In this document: piece after piece, positions 41,672 to 50,334 of the stretch
Layout: each line of letters starts with the position of its first letter
How positions within the stretch are numbered: the stretch's first letter is position 1
DNA from: Alistipes_A hominis
GTDB lineage: Bacteria > Bacteroidota > Bacteroidia > Bacteroidales > Rikenellaceae
Direction: 5' to 3'
Length of the DNA stretch: 64,000 bases
Assembly (NCBI RefSeq): GCF_014288115.1
Contig: NZ_JACOOK010000001.1
Coordinates: 1-64,000, forward strand
The notes under the pieces: model-generated
Databases searched by the model: none
The model's input: only the letters and a program-made list of their open reading frames with translations
What the model was told of the DNA's origin: nothing
Position numbers and translations under genes: made by a program

Positions 41672-43615
41672 ATGTCGGTCAGAAGACTCAATAAGCTGAA
41701 ATTCATAGTCGGGTGCGCGACGGCCGCGCTCTTCGTCAGCTTGTTGTTTCCGATCGGCATCGCGGCCAAAAACAGCCTCGACAGTCCCGGGGATCAGGGC
41801 ACCATCCTGATCATCGCGTCGTACAACCCGGATACCAGACGCATGTCGAGTTTCATATCCGACTTCGAACATAAGATCGCCAACGAAAACGTTCCGTTCG
41901 AAATTCTGATCGAAGATCTGGGTTGCAAAAGCGTAGCGGAAGCCAATCTGTGGAAAGACCGGCTTATCTCGGTGTTGGAGCGCTACGACAGGAACCGGCT
42001 GAAAGCCGTTATCCTGCTCGGTCAGGAGGCATGGGCATCGTTCGTCTCCCTGGACAGCTTTCCCCAGGACATTCCGTTTTTCGGATGCTACGCCAGCACG
42101 AACGGAATTCCGCTCCCGGACCGGAACCGTCCGGTTACGGATAAATGGATGCCCGAGTCCGTCGATATGATACGGCAGGCGGACAGCATCGGAAACGGGG
42201 GAGGAAGTCTCAACCGGTACGACATCGCCAAAAACATCGACCTGATCCGTTCCCTCTACCCGAACGTAGATAACATCGCATTCCTATCGGACAATACCTA
42301 CGGGGGTATTTCGCTGCAGGCTTTGGTCAAGCAGGAAATGAGCAGCCATCCCGACCTGACCCTCACCCTGATCGACGGGCGGAACGGGGAGAAAAAGGCC
42401 TATGCAGCCATCGAACGGCTGCCGCGCAAATCGGTGCTGCTGATCGGCACCTGGCGGGTAGGTCAGGACGGCCAGTATTTTATGGACAATTCGCTGAAAA
42501 CGCTCCTGGCCGATCAACCCCACCTGCCCGTTTTTTCGGTCAGCGGCTCGGGGATCGGCAGCGGGGCTATCGGAGGCTACATCCCCAAATACGAAAACGG
42601 AGCCAGCGAAATAGCCGGGCAAATAGCCGACTTCTATAAAAAGAAACCCCGGGCGGTACATTTCGATCCGACGGAAAACGAATATCGTTTCGACCTGCAA
42701 AAACTCAAGGAGTTCGGAATCGCGGAATATAAACTGCCGTCGGGTAGTATCGTCGTAGACACCGTAGAGGCGCGATTGCAGAAATACGAATCGTACATCC
42801 TGATCCTGATCGTTATTTTCATCGTGCTCTCGCTGTTCATCGCCTTCTTGTATTACCTCTACTACCGGAACAAAAAACTGAAAATCAGCCTGGAGAACCG
42901 GGGTAGGGAGCTCATCGCCGCCAAAGAGAAAGCCGAGGAATCGGACATGCTGAAATCGGCGTTCCTGGCGAACATGAGCCACGAAATCCGGACGCCGCTG
43001 AATGCGATCGTCGGATTCTCCGCCCTGTTGGGCGACGAATCCATTTCCGAAGAAGACCGGAACGTATACATGGGCATCGTGAACCAGAATTCAGACCTGC
43101 TGCTGACGCTGATCGGGGATATTCTCGATATTTCGAGGCTCGAGACGGGGAAAATCAGTTTCACGCTGCATCCGGAGAATATCGTCGCCATCTGTCAGCA
43201 GGTCATTTCGACGACCGCCCACGGCCGTAAAAAAGGCGTGGAGTGCGTTTTTAATCCTCCCGTCGAATCCTTTATCCTGAAGACCGACTCGCAACGCCTG
43301 TCGCAGGTGCTGATCAACCTGCTGACAAACGCCAGCAAATTCACCGAAAAGGGCACGATCGCGCTCGCATTCGAAATACAAAAAGAGCAGCGGCGGATTC
43401 TGTTCTCGGTTTCCGATACCGGATGCGGCATCCCGCGGGAACGGCAGGAACGGGTTTTCAACCGATTCGAAAAACTGAACGAATTCAAACAAGGCACCGG
43501 TCTCGGCCTGGCTATTTGTAAACAAATCGTACTGCGGTTCGGAGGGAACATCTGGATCGATCCGGAATACACTGAGGGAGCGCGGTTCGTCTTTTCGCAC
43601 CCGATTGTCCCGTGA
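41672..43615 (+). CDS. sensor histidine kinase with periplasmic ABC-substrate-binding-like domain
   Basis: 647 residues from MSVRRLNKL. A first membrane segment (about 12-32) leads to a 300-residue periplasmic domain resembling ABC-type substrate-binding proteins (GTILIIASYNPDTRRMSS, NIAFLSDNTYGGISL). A second membrane helix (about 372-397) is followed by a short coil, the HisKA box FLANMSHEIRTPLNAIVGF with His437, and the catalytic domain with N box VLINLLTNASKFT, G1 DTGCGIP and G2 GTGLGLAICK. No receiver domain or response-regulator gene is next to it. It likely senses a small solute handled by the co-encoded TonB receptor. Confidence 0.93.
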   Translation: MSVRRLNKLKFIVGCATAALFVSLLFPIGIAAKNSLDSPGDQGTILIIASYNPDTRRMSSFISDFEHKIANENVPFEILIEDLGCKSVAEANLWKDRLISVLERYDRNRLKAVILLGQEAWASFVSLDSFPQDIPFFGCYASTNGIPLPDRNRPVTDKWMPESVDMIRQADSIGNGGGSLNRYDIAKNIDLIRSLYPNVDNIAFLSDNTYGGISLQALVKQEMSSHPDLTLTLIDGRNGEKKAYAAIERLPRKSVLLIGTWRVGQDGQYFMDNSLKTLLADQPHLPVFSVSGSGIGSGAIGGYIPKYENGASEIAGQIADFYKKKPRAVHFDPTENEYRFDLQKLKEFGIAEYKLPSGSIVVDTVEARLQKYESYILILIVIFIVLSLFIAFLYYLYYRNKKLKISLENRGRELIAAKEKAEESDMLKSAFLANMSHEIRTPLNAIVGFSALLGDESISEEDRNVYMGIVNQNSDLLLTLIGDILDISRLETGKISFTLHPENIVAICQQVISTTAHGRKKGVECVFNPPVESFILKTDSQRLSQVLINLLTNASKFTEKGTIALAFEIQKEQRRILFSVSDTGCGIPRERQERVFNRFEKLNEFKQGTGLGLAICKQIVLRFGGNIWIDPEYTEGARFVFSHPIVP

Positions 43616-44904
43616 CCCGTATTTCCCGTTACATAACGCTCTCTCGGAATCTGTTCTTGGGGATGATGATGATATTGATTGCCGGATACGAAAGTTCGGG
43701 GCAGATCCCGTCCGTCTATCGCCGTACATGCCTGCAGGACTCGCTGCCGGCCCTCGCAGCGCCCGCGCGGGACCAATGGGACCGGTTCACTTCGTCGCAA
43801 ACCTACCGCATGACCTACGTGGCCGTCCCGCTGATCGCAGCGGGACTGATCGTGGCAGGGGAAGACTCGCATTTCCACAGCCTGCGCGACAACTTCCTGC
43901 CCTCCTTCCGACACCATTACGACGATTACCTGCAATACGCCCCCGCCATCGCCATGCTGGGGCTGAAAATCGGCGGCATACAGGGAAGAAGCTCCTGGGG
44001 ACGAATGCTGGTTTCGGACGCATTTTCGGCCTCGCTGATGGCGATCGCGGTCAACACCCTGAAACACACGGTCAAAGTGATGCGCCCGGACGGATCGAAC
44101 CGCCACTCGTTCCCGTCGGGACATTCGGCAACGGCCTTCATGACCGCGACCATGCTGCACAAAGAGTACGGCATGACCCGCAGTCCGTGGTACAGCATCG
44201 GCGCCTATACGGCGGCCACGCTCACCGGCCTGTCACGACAAATGAACAACAAACACTGGCTGAGCGACGTGCTGGTAGGGGCCGGCATCGGCATTCTGTC
44301 TACCGAAGTGGGGTATTACCTGGCCGACCTGATCTTCAAAGGTCGCGGGATCACGTATGCGCGACTGCCGGACAGACCTTTCGATCCGGGTTACAAACCT
44401 TCGTTTTTCGGGCTTTACCTGGGACTCAACCTGACACCGGGACGCTACGCGCTGGAAGACGGCCGCGAAGCGTCGCTTTCGACCGGAGGCACGGCAGGCG
44501 TCGAAGGCGCTTGGTTCATCACGCGCCACATCGGGATCGGAGGACGCGCGACCATCTCCAACATGCCCCTGTCGGTCGATAAAATCCTTCAGGACGAATC
44601 GCTGGACATGATCTCCGGGTACGTCGGCCCGTTTTTCTCCTATCCGCTGACCTGCCGCTGGCTGGTCGGCGGCAAACTGCTCGCCGGATATGTTCACTAT
44701 CCCTCCTGTCGGCTTTCGGACATCCGGATCGGCGACAAGAACGGATTCGGGTTCGGAACGGGCCTGTCGGTCACGTTCCTGGCCAACCACAAATTCGGGA
44801 TGAAATTCTCTACCGACTACGATCTCGTCACCTCCGGTTTCGTTCCACGCGGAGGAATCCGGCACGTTCTCACGCTCTGCGGCGGCGCCAGCATCATGTT
44901 CTGA
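43612..44904 (+). CDS. PAP2 phosphatase with C-terminal outer-membrane-like barrel
   Basis: 430 residues with a GTG start whose last bases overlap the kinase stop (GTGA), hence translational coupling. An N-terminal signal/anchor is followed by a PAP2 phosphatase with all three motifs: KVMRPDG (C1), SFPSGHSATA (C2), and SRQMNNKHWLSD (C3). Residues about 265-430 are beta-rich with a strand pattern like an outer-membrane barrel (LYLGLNLTPGRYAL, GGIRHVLTLCGGASIMF, ending in Phe). This architecture is known among lipid A or lipid pyrophosphate phosphatases. Placement after TonB receptor and kinase is notable. Confidence 0.88.
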   Translation: MTRISRYITLSRNLFLGMMMILIAGYESSGQIPSVYRRTCLQDSLPALAAPARDQWDRFTSSQTYRMTYVAVPLIAAGLIVAGEDSHFHSLRDNFLPSFRHHYDDYLQYAPAIAMLGLKIGGIQGRSSWGRMLVSDAFSASLMAIAVNTLKHTVKVMRPDGSNRHSFPSGHSATAFMTATMLHKEYGMTRSPWYSIGAYTAATLTGLSRQMNNKHWLSDVLVGAGIGILSTEVGYYLADLIFKGRGITYARLPDRPFDPGYKPSFFGLYLGLNLTPGRYALEDGREASLSTGGTAGVEGAWFITRHIGIGGRATISNMPLSVDKILQDESLDMISGYVGPFFSYPLTCRWLVGGKLLAGYVHYPSCRLSDIRIGDKNGFGFGTGLSVTFLANHKFGMKFSTDYDLVTSGFVPRGGIRHVLTLCGGASIMF

Positions 44905-44946
44905 CACGCAGCCGGCGGACGCATCCCGCAGAAAACGTCCGTCGCC

Positions 44947-45323
44947 TCAACGCTCTTTAACGGCCGATACGATCAACATCATCGGCCTACGCAGCTCGTC
45001 GTTCATCCCGGCAACGGTTCTCAGCAATTTCTCGCCGGGTTCGGGCTCGACCAGCCCGGTAATCCCGAACCCTTGTCGAATCAGTCCGTTTACATAAGTA
45101 GTCAACGTTTTATGGTACTTTACGACCTGTTCGCCGAGAAAGTTCGAAACGCGCCGCCCCTGACTGAAACAACTCCGGCCAGTGCAGTCGATTACCTTGT
45201 CCGGCAATACCACTCTTCATGTCCCTGCGCCGTAAAGACCGGATGCCCGACCGAGAAAACGAACGTCCCGCCCGGACGAAGGCAGCGATACACTTTTTCA
45301 CAAAGATTGTCGAACGACTCCAG
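44947..45323 (-). pseudogene. class I SAM-dependent methyltransferase, broken remnant
   Basis: The upstream frame (ending about 45195) reads NLCEKVYRCLRPGGTFVFSVGHPVF, the late core of a class I methyltransferase, then hits a stop. The C-terminal portion continues in another frame as VVKYHKTLTTYVNGLIRQGF and DELRRPMMLIVSAVKER, ending at 44947. The SAM-binding N-terminal half is missing. A frameshift plus truncation makes this non-functional. Confidence 0.75.
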
Positions 45324-45604
45324 GTTTCAACGAAAAAACCAAATATTTTATCGGTTAAGATGGTAATAAATCGGAAAAAAACACGTTAAAAAAACAGGAT
45401 ATGAAAAATATATTCCTGCAAAACGATCATTTTTCAACGGCCTCCAACGTACTGAACCATAAAAGAAAAAGCTGCATATCGCCGTATCGGTAAGAGCAAC
45501 GGACCGCTAAAAACGAGAGTAAATCTTCGAAAAACGCAAAATAATTAGCATATTTGTGAAACTTTTTAACAAAAATGCAACATTTTCGATCAAAAAATAA
45601 TTAG
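45324..45604. other. AT-rich intergenic stretch upstream of the BACON-EEP gene
   Basis: It holds one 30-codon ATG frame (from 45401) with no recognisable feature. The promoter of the downstream gene should be here; GCATATTTG near 45550 is a partial -7 match only. Confidence 0.35.
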
Positions 45605-47215
45605 ATGAAAAAAGTAATTCTGTACAGTTTGTTGACTGTTTTGTCCGTCATGTTCTACGAATGCGGTAAAAGCGAGGAAGCGCCGGGCGAAACTTACACG
45701 TTCCAGTTTTCGGAAGAAGACTGGGCGGTTCCGGTGGCCGGAGCCAACAAAAACGTTCCGCTGGAAGCGCCGGGAGAGTGGACTGCCGAAGTCGTTTACG
45801 TTTCGGGAAGCGGCAAATGGCTCAATGCGACTCCGCTGAAAGGAAAAGCCGGAAAATCCCAGATAAACCTGTCGGTCGGTAAAAACACCTCCTACGACGA
45901 AGCGCGCGAAGCGACGCTGACCGTAACCTGCGGCACCGAAAGCAAAAGCATAAAAATCACGCAGGACACCCAGGAAGGCGTCGTCATCGAACAACAACTG
46001 TTCAACCTCAAACCGGGCGACACGCTGATCGCCGTCAAAGTATCGGCAAACGTCGGATACGAGCACACGATCGACAAATCGGCCGAAAAATGGATTCTCC
46101 CGGCCGAAGCCAAATCTTCGATGAAAGACTCCACGATCCGGTTCCAGGTGCTGGCCAACGATACGGACAAAGAACGTACCGGCACGATCACGTTCTCGCC
46201 GACAAAAGGAAACGACGTCACGGTAACCGTTAAGCAGGCCTGCGAGCCGAGGCTGACGCTGCTGCAGTTGAACCTGTGGATGGAATGTACGAAAGTTCCG
46301 AACGCTTTCAATGCGCTGGTCGACCAGATCGTATCGCTGCAACCCGATTTCGCTACGTTCTGCGAACTGTACAAAGGCGGGGACGAAGCGATCATGCCCC
46401 TGCTCGTGGACGCACTGAAACAAAAAGGGCTGACCTATTACCAAAGCCGCGTGGACGGCCGCGGACTGCTGTCGAAATACCGGATTACCGAAACGCAGAA
46501 GATCAACGAATGGATGTTCAAAGGGGTCTGCAATGTCGACGGCCGCAGAATCGCCGTCTATCCCTCACATGCCAACTACGTCTATTACTCCTGCTACTAC
46601 CCGCGCGGGTACAACGACGGGGGCAACAACGGCGACTGGAGCAAAATGGCTACCGGCCCGAATACGGACGTAGCCCTGATCCTGGAACGCAACCGGCTGT
46701 CCGGACGTCCGCAGTCGACCCAGCAATTCATCGACGATGCGAAAAACGAGATCGCCAAAGGCGCGCTCGTCTTCTTCGCAGGCGACCTGAACGAACCTTC
46801 CCACCTCGACTGGCAGGCCGATACGAAAGATCTATGGGACCACAACGGCTGCGTAGTGAACTGGCAGAGCTCCATGCTGATGTACGACAACGGATTCATC
46901 GACGCTTACCGCGAAACGTATCCGAACGTCGTGGATTATCCGGGGCTTACCTGGCCGGCCGATAACAAAGACGTCGACGTAAGCACGCTGGTATGGGCCG
47001 GCGATGCCGACGAACGCGACCGGATCGATTTCGTTTATTACTATCCCCGACAGGGGCTCAGCGTCGAGAAAGCCCAAATCGTAGGGCCGTCCGGCACAAT
47101 CGTCCGTAGCCAGCGGGTGGAAAACGACAGCAAGGACGAATTCATCGCCCCCGCAGGAGGACACTGGCCCAGCGACCACAAAGGATTGCTGATCACGTTC
47201 AAACTGGACGAATAA
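45605..47215 (+). CDS. BACON-domain protein with endonuclease/exonuclease/phosphatase (EEP) domain
   Basis: 536 residues. A leader of 18-20 residues ends near Cys20 (SVMFYECGK), possibly a lipobox. Two BACON-like sandwiches follow (about 28-125 and 128-218; GTESKSIKITQDTQ and NDVTVTVKQACEP are their ends). An EEP domain takes the rest: start LTLLQLNLWMECTK, metal Glu in FATFCELY, Asn in FAGDLNEPSH, and the final His in GHWPSDHKGLLITF. EEP enzymes cut phosphodiesters or phosphomonoesters. As a surface-exposed enzyme it could act on DNA, phospholipid or sugar phosphates; the substrate is open. Confidence 0.88.
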   Translation: MKKVILYSLLTVLSVMFYECGKSEEAPGETYTFQFSEEDWAVPVAGANKNVPLEAPGEWTAEVVYVSGSGKWLNATPLKGKAGKSQINLSVGKNTSYDEAREATLTVTCGTESKSIKITQDTQEGVVIEQQLFNLKPGDTLIAVKVSANVGYEHTIDKSAEKWILPAEAKSSMKDSTIRFQVLANDTDKERTGTITFSPTKGNDVTVTVKQACEPRLTLLQLNLWMECTKVPNAFNALVDQIVSLQPDFATFCELYKGGDEAIMPLLVDALKQKGLTYYQSRVDGRGLLSKYRITETQKINEWMFKGVCNVDGRRIAVYPSHANYVYYSCYYPRGYNDGGNNGDWSKMATGPNTDVALILERNRLSGRPQSTQQFIDDAKNEIAKGALVFFAGDLNEPSHLDWQADTKDLWDHNGCVVNWQSSMLMYDNGFIDAYRETYPNVVDYPGLTWPADNKDVDVSTLVWAGDADERDRIDFVYYYPRQGLSVEKAQIVGPSGTIVRSQRVENDSKDEFIAPAGGHWPSDHKGLLITFKLDE

Positions 47216-47237
47216 TCCTCCAGAAAAAACGTATCCG

Positions 47238-47280
47238 AACAAGCCAGTCCGTTCATTTGCGAACGGACTGGCTTGTTTCA
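47238..47280 (+). terminator. intrinsic terminator after the BACON-EEP gene
   Basis: A perfect 17-bp stem AACAAGCCAGTCCGTTC (47238-47254) with 47261-47277, then TTCATAAA. Confidence 0.8.
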
Positions 47281-47312
47281 TAAAATCTTTTCTCCGGGAC
47301 GCTTCGCTTTAT

Positions 47313-47320
47313 TACCTTTG
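47313..47320 (+). promoter_or_regulatory. -7 element TACCTTTG for the MFS gene
   Basis: Matches TAnnTTTG, 21 bases before the ATG at 47342, so the longer upstream frame is rejected. Confidence 0.65.
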
Positions 47321-47341
47321 CAGCCGGAAAAACGTCTGTCG

Positions 47342-48490
47342 ATGAAAAAGAGTCTTATTGCGCTGGCTTTCGGAACCCTGGCGCTGGGGATCGCCGAATT
47401 CGTGATGATGGGGATTCTGCCGGACATAGCGTCCGACCTGCACGTCAGCATCGCCGAAGCCGGACACCTGATCTCGGCCTACGCGCTGGGCGTATGCGTA
47501 GGCGCCCCGATGCTGATCCTGGCCCGCAAACACCCATTGAAACGCATCCTGCTGGTACTGGTAGCCGTCATCATGGCCGGAAACGTCTGTGCGGCCCTCG
47601 CCCCGAATTTCTGGACGCTGATGGCGGCTCGGTTTGTCTCGGGACTGCCGCACGGCGCTTATTTCGGGGTCGGTTCGATCGCTGCCGAAAAACTGGCGGA
47701 CAAGGGGAAAGACTCCGAAGCGGTCTCCATCATGATAGCCGGCATGACGATCGCCAACCTGCTCGGCGTTCCGCTGGGTACGGCGCTCAGTTCGATGCTT
47801 TCATGGAGAGTCACTTTCCTGCTGGTGGGATGCTGGGGAATGATCGTCCTTTACTACATCTGGCGATGGATTCCGCCGGTGGAAAATCTACCGGACACGG
47901 GATTCCGGGGGCAGTTCCGCTTCCTGCGATCACCGGCCCCGTGGCTGCTCATTTTCGCCACGATGCTCGGCAACGGCGGCGTATTCTGCTGGTACAGCTA
48001 CGTCAGTCCGATGTTAGTGCACGTTTCGGGATTTTCCCCCGACAGGCTGACCCTGCTGATGATACTGGCCGGTTTCGGTATGGTCGTGGGGAACCTGACC
48101 GGCGGCCGTCTGTCCGACCGGTTCACTCCGGGCCGGGTCGCCGCCGTTTCGCAGGGATCGATCTTCGTAATCTTGCTATTGCTGTTCTTCACCGCACATA
48201 CGGCCTGGCTCGGCGCACTGCTGATGTGTCTGTGCACCGCAGGACTGTTCGCCGTATCGAGCCCGCAGCAAATTCTGTTGATCCGCTACTCCAAAGGCGG
48301 CGAAATGCTCGGCGCCGGAAGCGTGCAGGTAGCATTCAATCTCGGAAACGCCATCGGAGCCTATTGCGGCGGATTGCCGCTGGATGCGGGATTGGGATAC
48401 CAGTATCCGGCTTTGGTCGGAGCGCCTTTCGCCCTGGCCGGTTTCGTCCTGCTGACCGTATTCCACCGCAAATACGAACGGAGTCGGTAA
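47342..48490 (+). CDS. MFS transporter of the AraJ/sugar-efflux type
   Basis: 382 residues, 12 membrane helices. The start MKKSLIALAFGTLALGIAEFVMMGILP is typical of the DHA1 family (AraJ/SotB/YdhP), with AYALGVCVGAPMLI and the loop RFVSGLPHGAYFGVG between helices 4-5. It probably exports sugars, drugs or metabolites by H+ antiport. Single gene behind its own promoter and a preceding terminator. Confidence 0.92.
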   Translation: MKKSLIALAFGTLALGIAEFVMMGILPDIASDLHVSIAEAGHLISAYALGVCVGAPMLILARKHPLKRILLVLVAVIMAGNVCAALAPNFWTLMAARFVSGLPHGAYFGVGSIAAEKLADKGKDSEAVSIMIAGMTIANLLGVPLGTALSSMLSWRVTFLLVGCWGMIVLYYIWRWIPPVENLPDTGFRGQFRFLRSPAPWLLIFATMLGNGGVFCWYSYVSPMLVHVSGFSPDRLTLLMILAGFGMVVGNLTGGRLSDRFTPGRVAAVSQGSIFVILLLLFFTAHTAWLGALLMCLCTAGLFAVSSPQQILLIRYSKGGEMLGAGSVQVAFNLGNAIGAYCGGLPLDAGLGYQYPALVGAPFALAGFVLLTVFHRKYERSR

Positions 48491-48560
48491 ACCGTGCGGA
48501 AGACGAAAGATCCGTATTTGATATGTGTCTTTAATCTGTCTGAAAAAGATAAGAAACGGT

Positions 48561-49319
48561 CTAAAACCCTTCCGGAAGCGGGAAAGTATACATCGGCGCT
48601 TCGGTGTTCGAATTCACCATGACCAGCACCTGATTGACCGTATCTATATCGAATCCGTTCACGCGACGATTCAATTTATATTTCCGAAGCATCGTACCGT
48701 CAAGATCATATACCAATAGTTGATCAGAGCCATCCGGAACATTTTTACCTCGCCGTACAAGTTCAATCATTTCTTTACGATCCGCTCCCCGGATGACGTC
48801 CGGTACGCCTCCTTCGCCTATTATTGAAATGATCCCGTCATGCCCCTGCTTATATATCTCCAAAAGATCTCCGAGCTGGGACACGTTTACGGCTATTTTC
48901 GGTTCTTCTTGATAGGCAATCGATGAATTCCACAACGAAGTCATATATTTCTCCAATACCGATCGACGTTTTACATCGACGTAATCAGGCAACTCAACCT
49001 TTAACAAAGGCATAGTATCCGATGCAGACAGTTCAACGAAATTCCTCTCCTTCGAATTATGGATTATAAAAAGGCCCCGCGGAGTAACTTTGTAATTCAA
49101 AACGGGACTGAAACCGGTAGGATAGTATATACATGTGTCGGGGTTATCGCTTCCTTCGGCGGTAAGACAATACCCGAACGAAAGCGCCGTCGCCGGCGTG
49201 AAGATCCAATATGAAAACCAATGAATCGGCCAATCTGATTTTATACGGATAGAAGAAAACTGTTTCACGCGGCATCGAGCAACGCCTCCTCCACCTGAGT
49301 GACGGACATCATTCCGCAT
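48561..49319 (-). pseudogene. BF3164-like/six-bladed beta-propeller protein, N-terminally truncated
   Basis: The open frame of 252 codons carries the C-terminal part of a Bacteroidota TolB-like propeller lipoprotein: VLEKYMTSLWNSSIAY, then LVYDLDGTMLRKYKLNRRVNGFDIDTVNQ and the usual end MYTFPLPEGF. There is no signal peptide. The first 25 codons or so overlap the antisense MFS fragment, and recognisable propeller sequence starts only after about 49240, so the front is lost. Probably not functional. Confidence 0.6.
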
Positions 49320-49436
49320 GAACGCATGGGAGAAGGGCTGGGCATGTACGGACTTTCGATGGCCATATCAACTGCCGTGGCACCCGCATTGGGTCTGGCA
49401 ATGATGAACCTATTGCGCTTCGTTTGTAAATGGTAG
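49263..49436 (+). pseudogene. MFS transporter fragment with in-frame stop
   Basis: The plus-strand frame reads SSNASST, a stop, then VTDIIPHERMGEGLGMYGLS and TAVAPALGLAMMNLLRF before another stop. This is the helix 4-5 region of a major facilitator transporter; the rest is absent. It overlaps the 5' end of the propeller frame on the other strand, marking a deletion scar. Confidence 0.6.
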
Positions 49437-49764
49437 AATCCGCAATTGAATCGCTATCGGATATAGGGAATACAAATGTAAGAGTTCGTTATTGCTATGA
49501 AAGCGCAAACGTGGTCGTATGCTATGTATATTCCCTCTGGCTTTAGTCAGAATAGATATTTATAAACGGCTCACGATTTTTCAGGCTTGGGCTGGCAATA
49601 GAATTTCATCTGAATCAAAGTAAATCGGATAATTCTTTGTAATTCGCGTTTTGGGTATTAAATTTAACATTGAATAGGTTAGAGTAAGACGAACGCCTCA
49701 ACTTATCAAGTGGGGAGAGTATTGCCGAGCGATAGGGTTCTCCGACGGATAGGCCCGTAATCTC
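49437..49764. other. AT-rich gene-free stretch in a decayed region
   Basis: No gene, RNA or strong repeat is recognised. Short stops occur in all frames. Composition is lower in GC than the housekeeping regions. Confidence 0.4.
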
Positions 49765-50007
49765 GTGAACATGCGGCCCGTCCGTTTTTCCAGTAGTCTA
49801 TATTCAAGCGAACACTCCCAACATTTCGATGCAGAAAATGCCGAAGCGAGGCTCACAAAGGATGAGAAAGGCCCCGGAGGGTTTCAACTGTTCATCGACC
49901 AAATACCGATTCTGAGATGGTTCCGGCAAAAGGCGAAAGAGTTTTTGGAGCATATCGGAATCAAGATCAAAGACCGCGAGCAGGGTCGGGGAATGGGGAT
50001 GAGATAA
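49765..50007 (+). CDS. unrecognised small ORF, possibly C-terminal part of a mobile-element protein
   Basis: 80 codons. The second half (PILRWFRQKAKEFLEHIGI, then KDREQGRGMGMR) is a charged helix and Gly/Met-rich tail of a type common at the ends of mobilization proteins, but this is weak. The start is uncertain and there is no clear promoter. It may be the end of a truncated gene, since it sits among fragments. Confidence 0.3.
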   Translation: MNMRPVRFSSSLYSSEHSQHFDAENAEARLTKDEKGPGGFQLFIDQIPILRWFRQKAKEFLEHIGIKIKDREQGRGMGMR

Positions 50008-50050
50008 ATCCTAAACCCGGCATTTCATTAATATATTAGACAAATTTTCG

Positions 50051-50058
50051 TATATTTA
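50051..50058 (+). promoter_or_regulatory. -7-like element TATATTTA for the structured leader
   Basis: One base away from TAnnTTTG. If used, the transcript has an untranslated leader of about 270 bases ahead of the ATG at 50335. Confidence 0.45.
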
Positions 50059-50126
50059 CCGCGATAAACCAATTAATTAAAGGCGAGCCTATGGCATAAA
50101 CGGAAATATACAAGACATAAAATATA

Positions 50127-50286
50127 AAAAGCGTTAGCTTTTATTCTTGCTTCTGAAATTACCACTTTTAAAGCGATCAAGAGTAAAGTTAATGCCTGCG
50201 GAAACGTGGGCTTTACTCATTTATTTGATCGCAGGTTGTGGTAGACCTCAGAAGCAGATAAAAAGGTACTGTCCCACGTCTTTTTA
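50127..50286 (+). ncRNA. structured 5' leader of the BACON/Ig-like lipoprotein gene
   Basis: A small hairpin (AAAAGC-GTTA-GCTTTT, about 50127-50142) is followed by four nested stems: GCTTCTGA 50149-50156 with 50248-50255; TACCAC 50160-50165 with 50238-50243; GCGATCAA 50173-50180 with 50225-50232; GAGTAAAG 50181-50188 with 50211-50218. The apical loop contains GCCTGCGGAAACGTGGG; its ACGTGGG (50204-50210) can pair with CCCACGT at 50273-50279, directly followed by C and five Ts. So a pseudoknot or a terminator-like switch is possible. Such leaders recur before Bacteroidota surface genes, as far as I recall; I cannot name the family. Confidence 0.65.
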
Positions 50287-50334
50287 TGTGTAACTAAAAC
50301 TCCGCCGGGGGACGGGCGGAAATGATTTATACAA

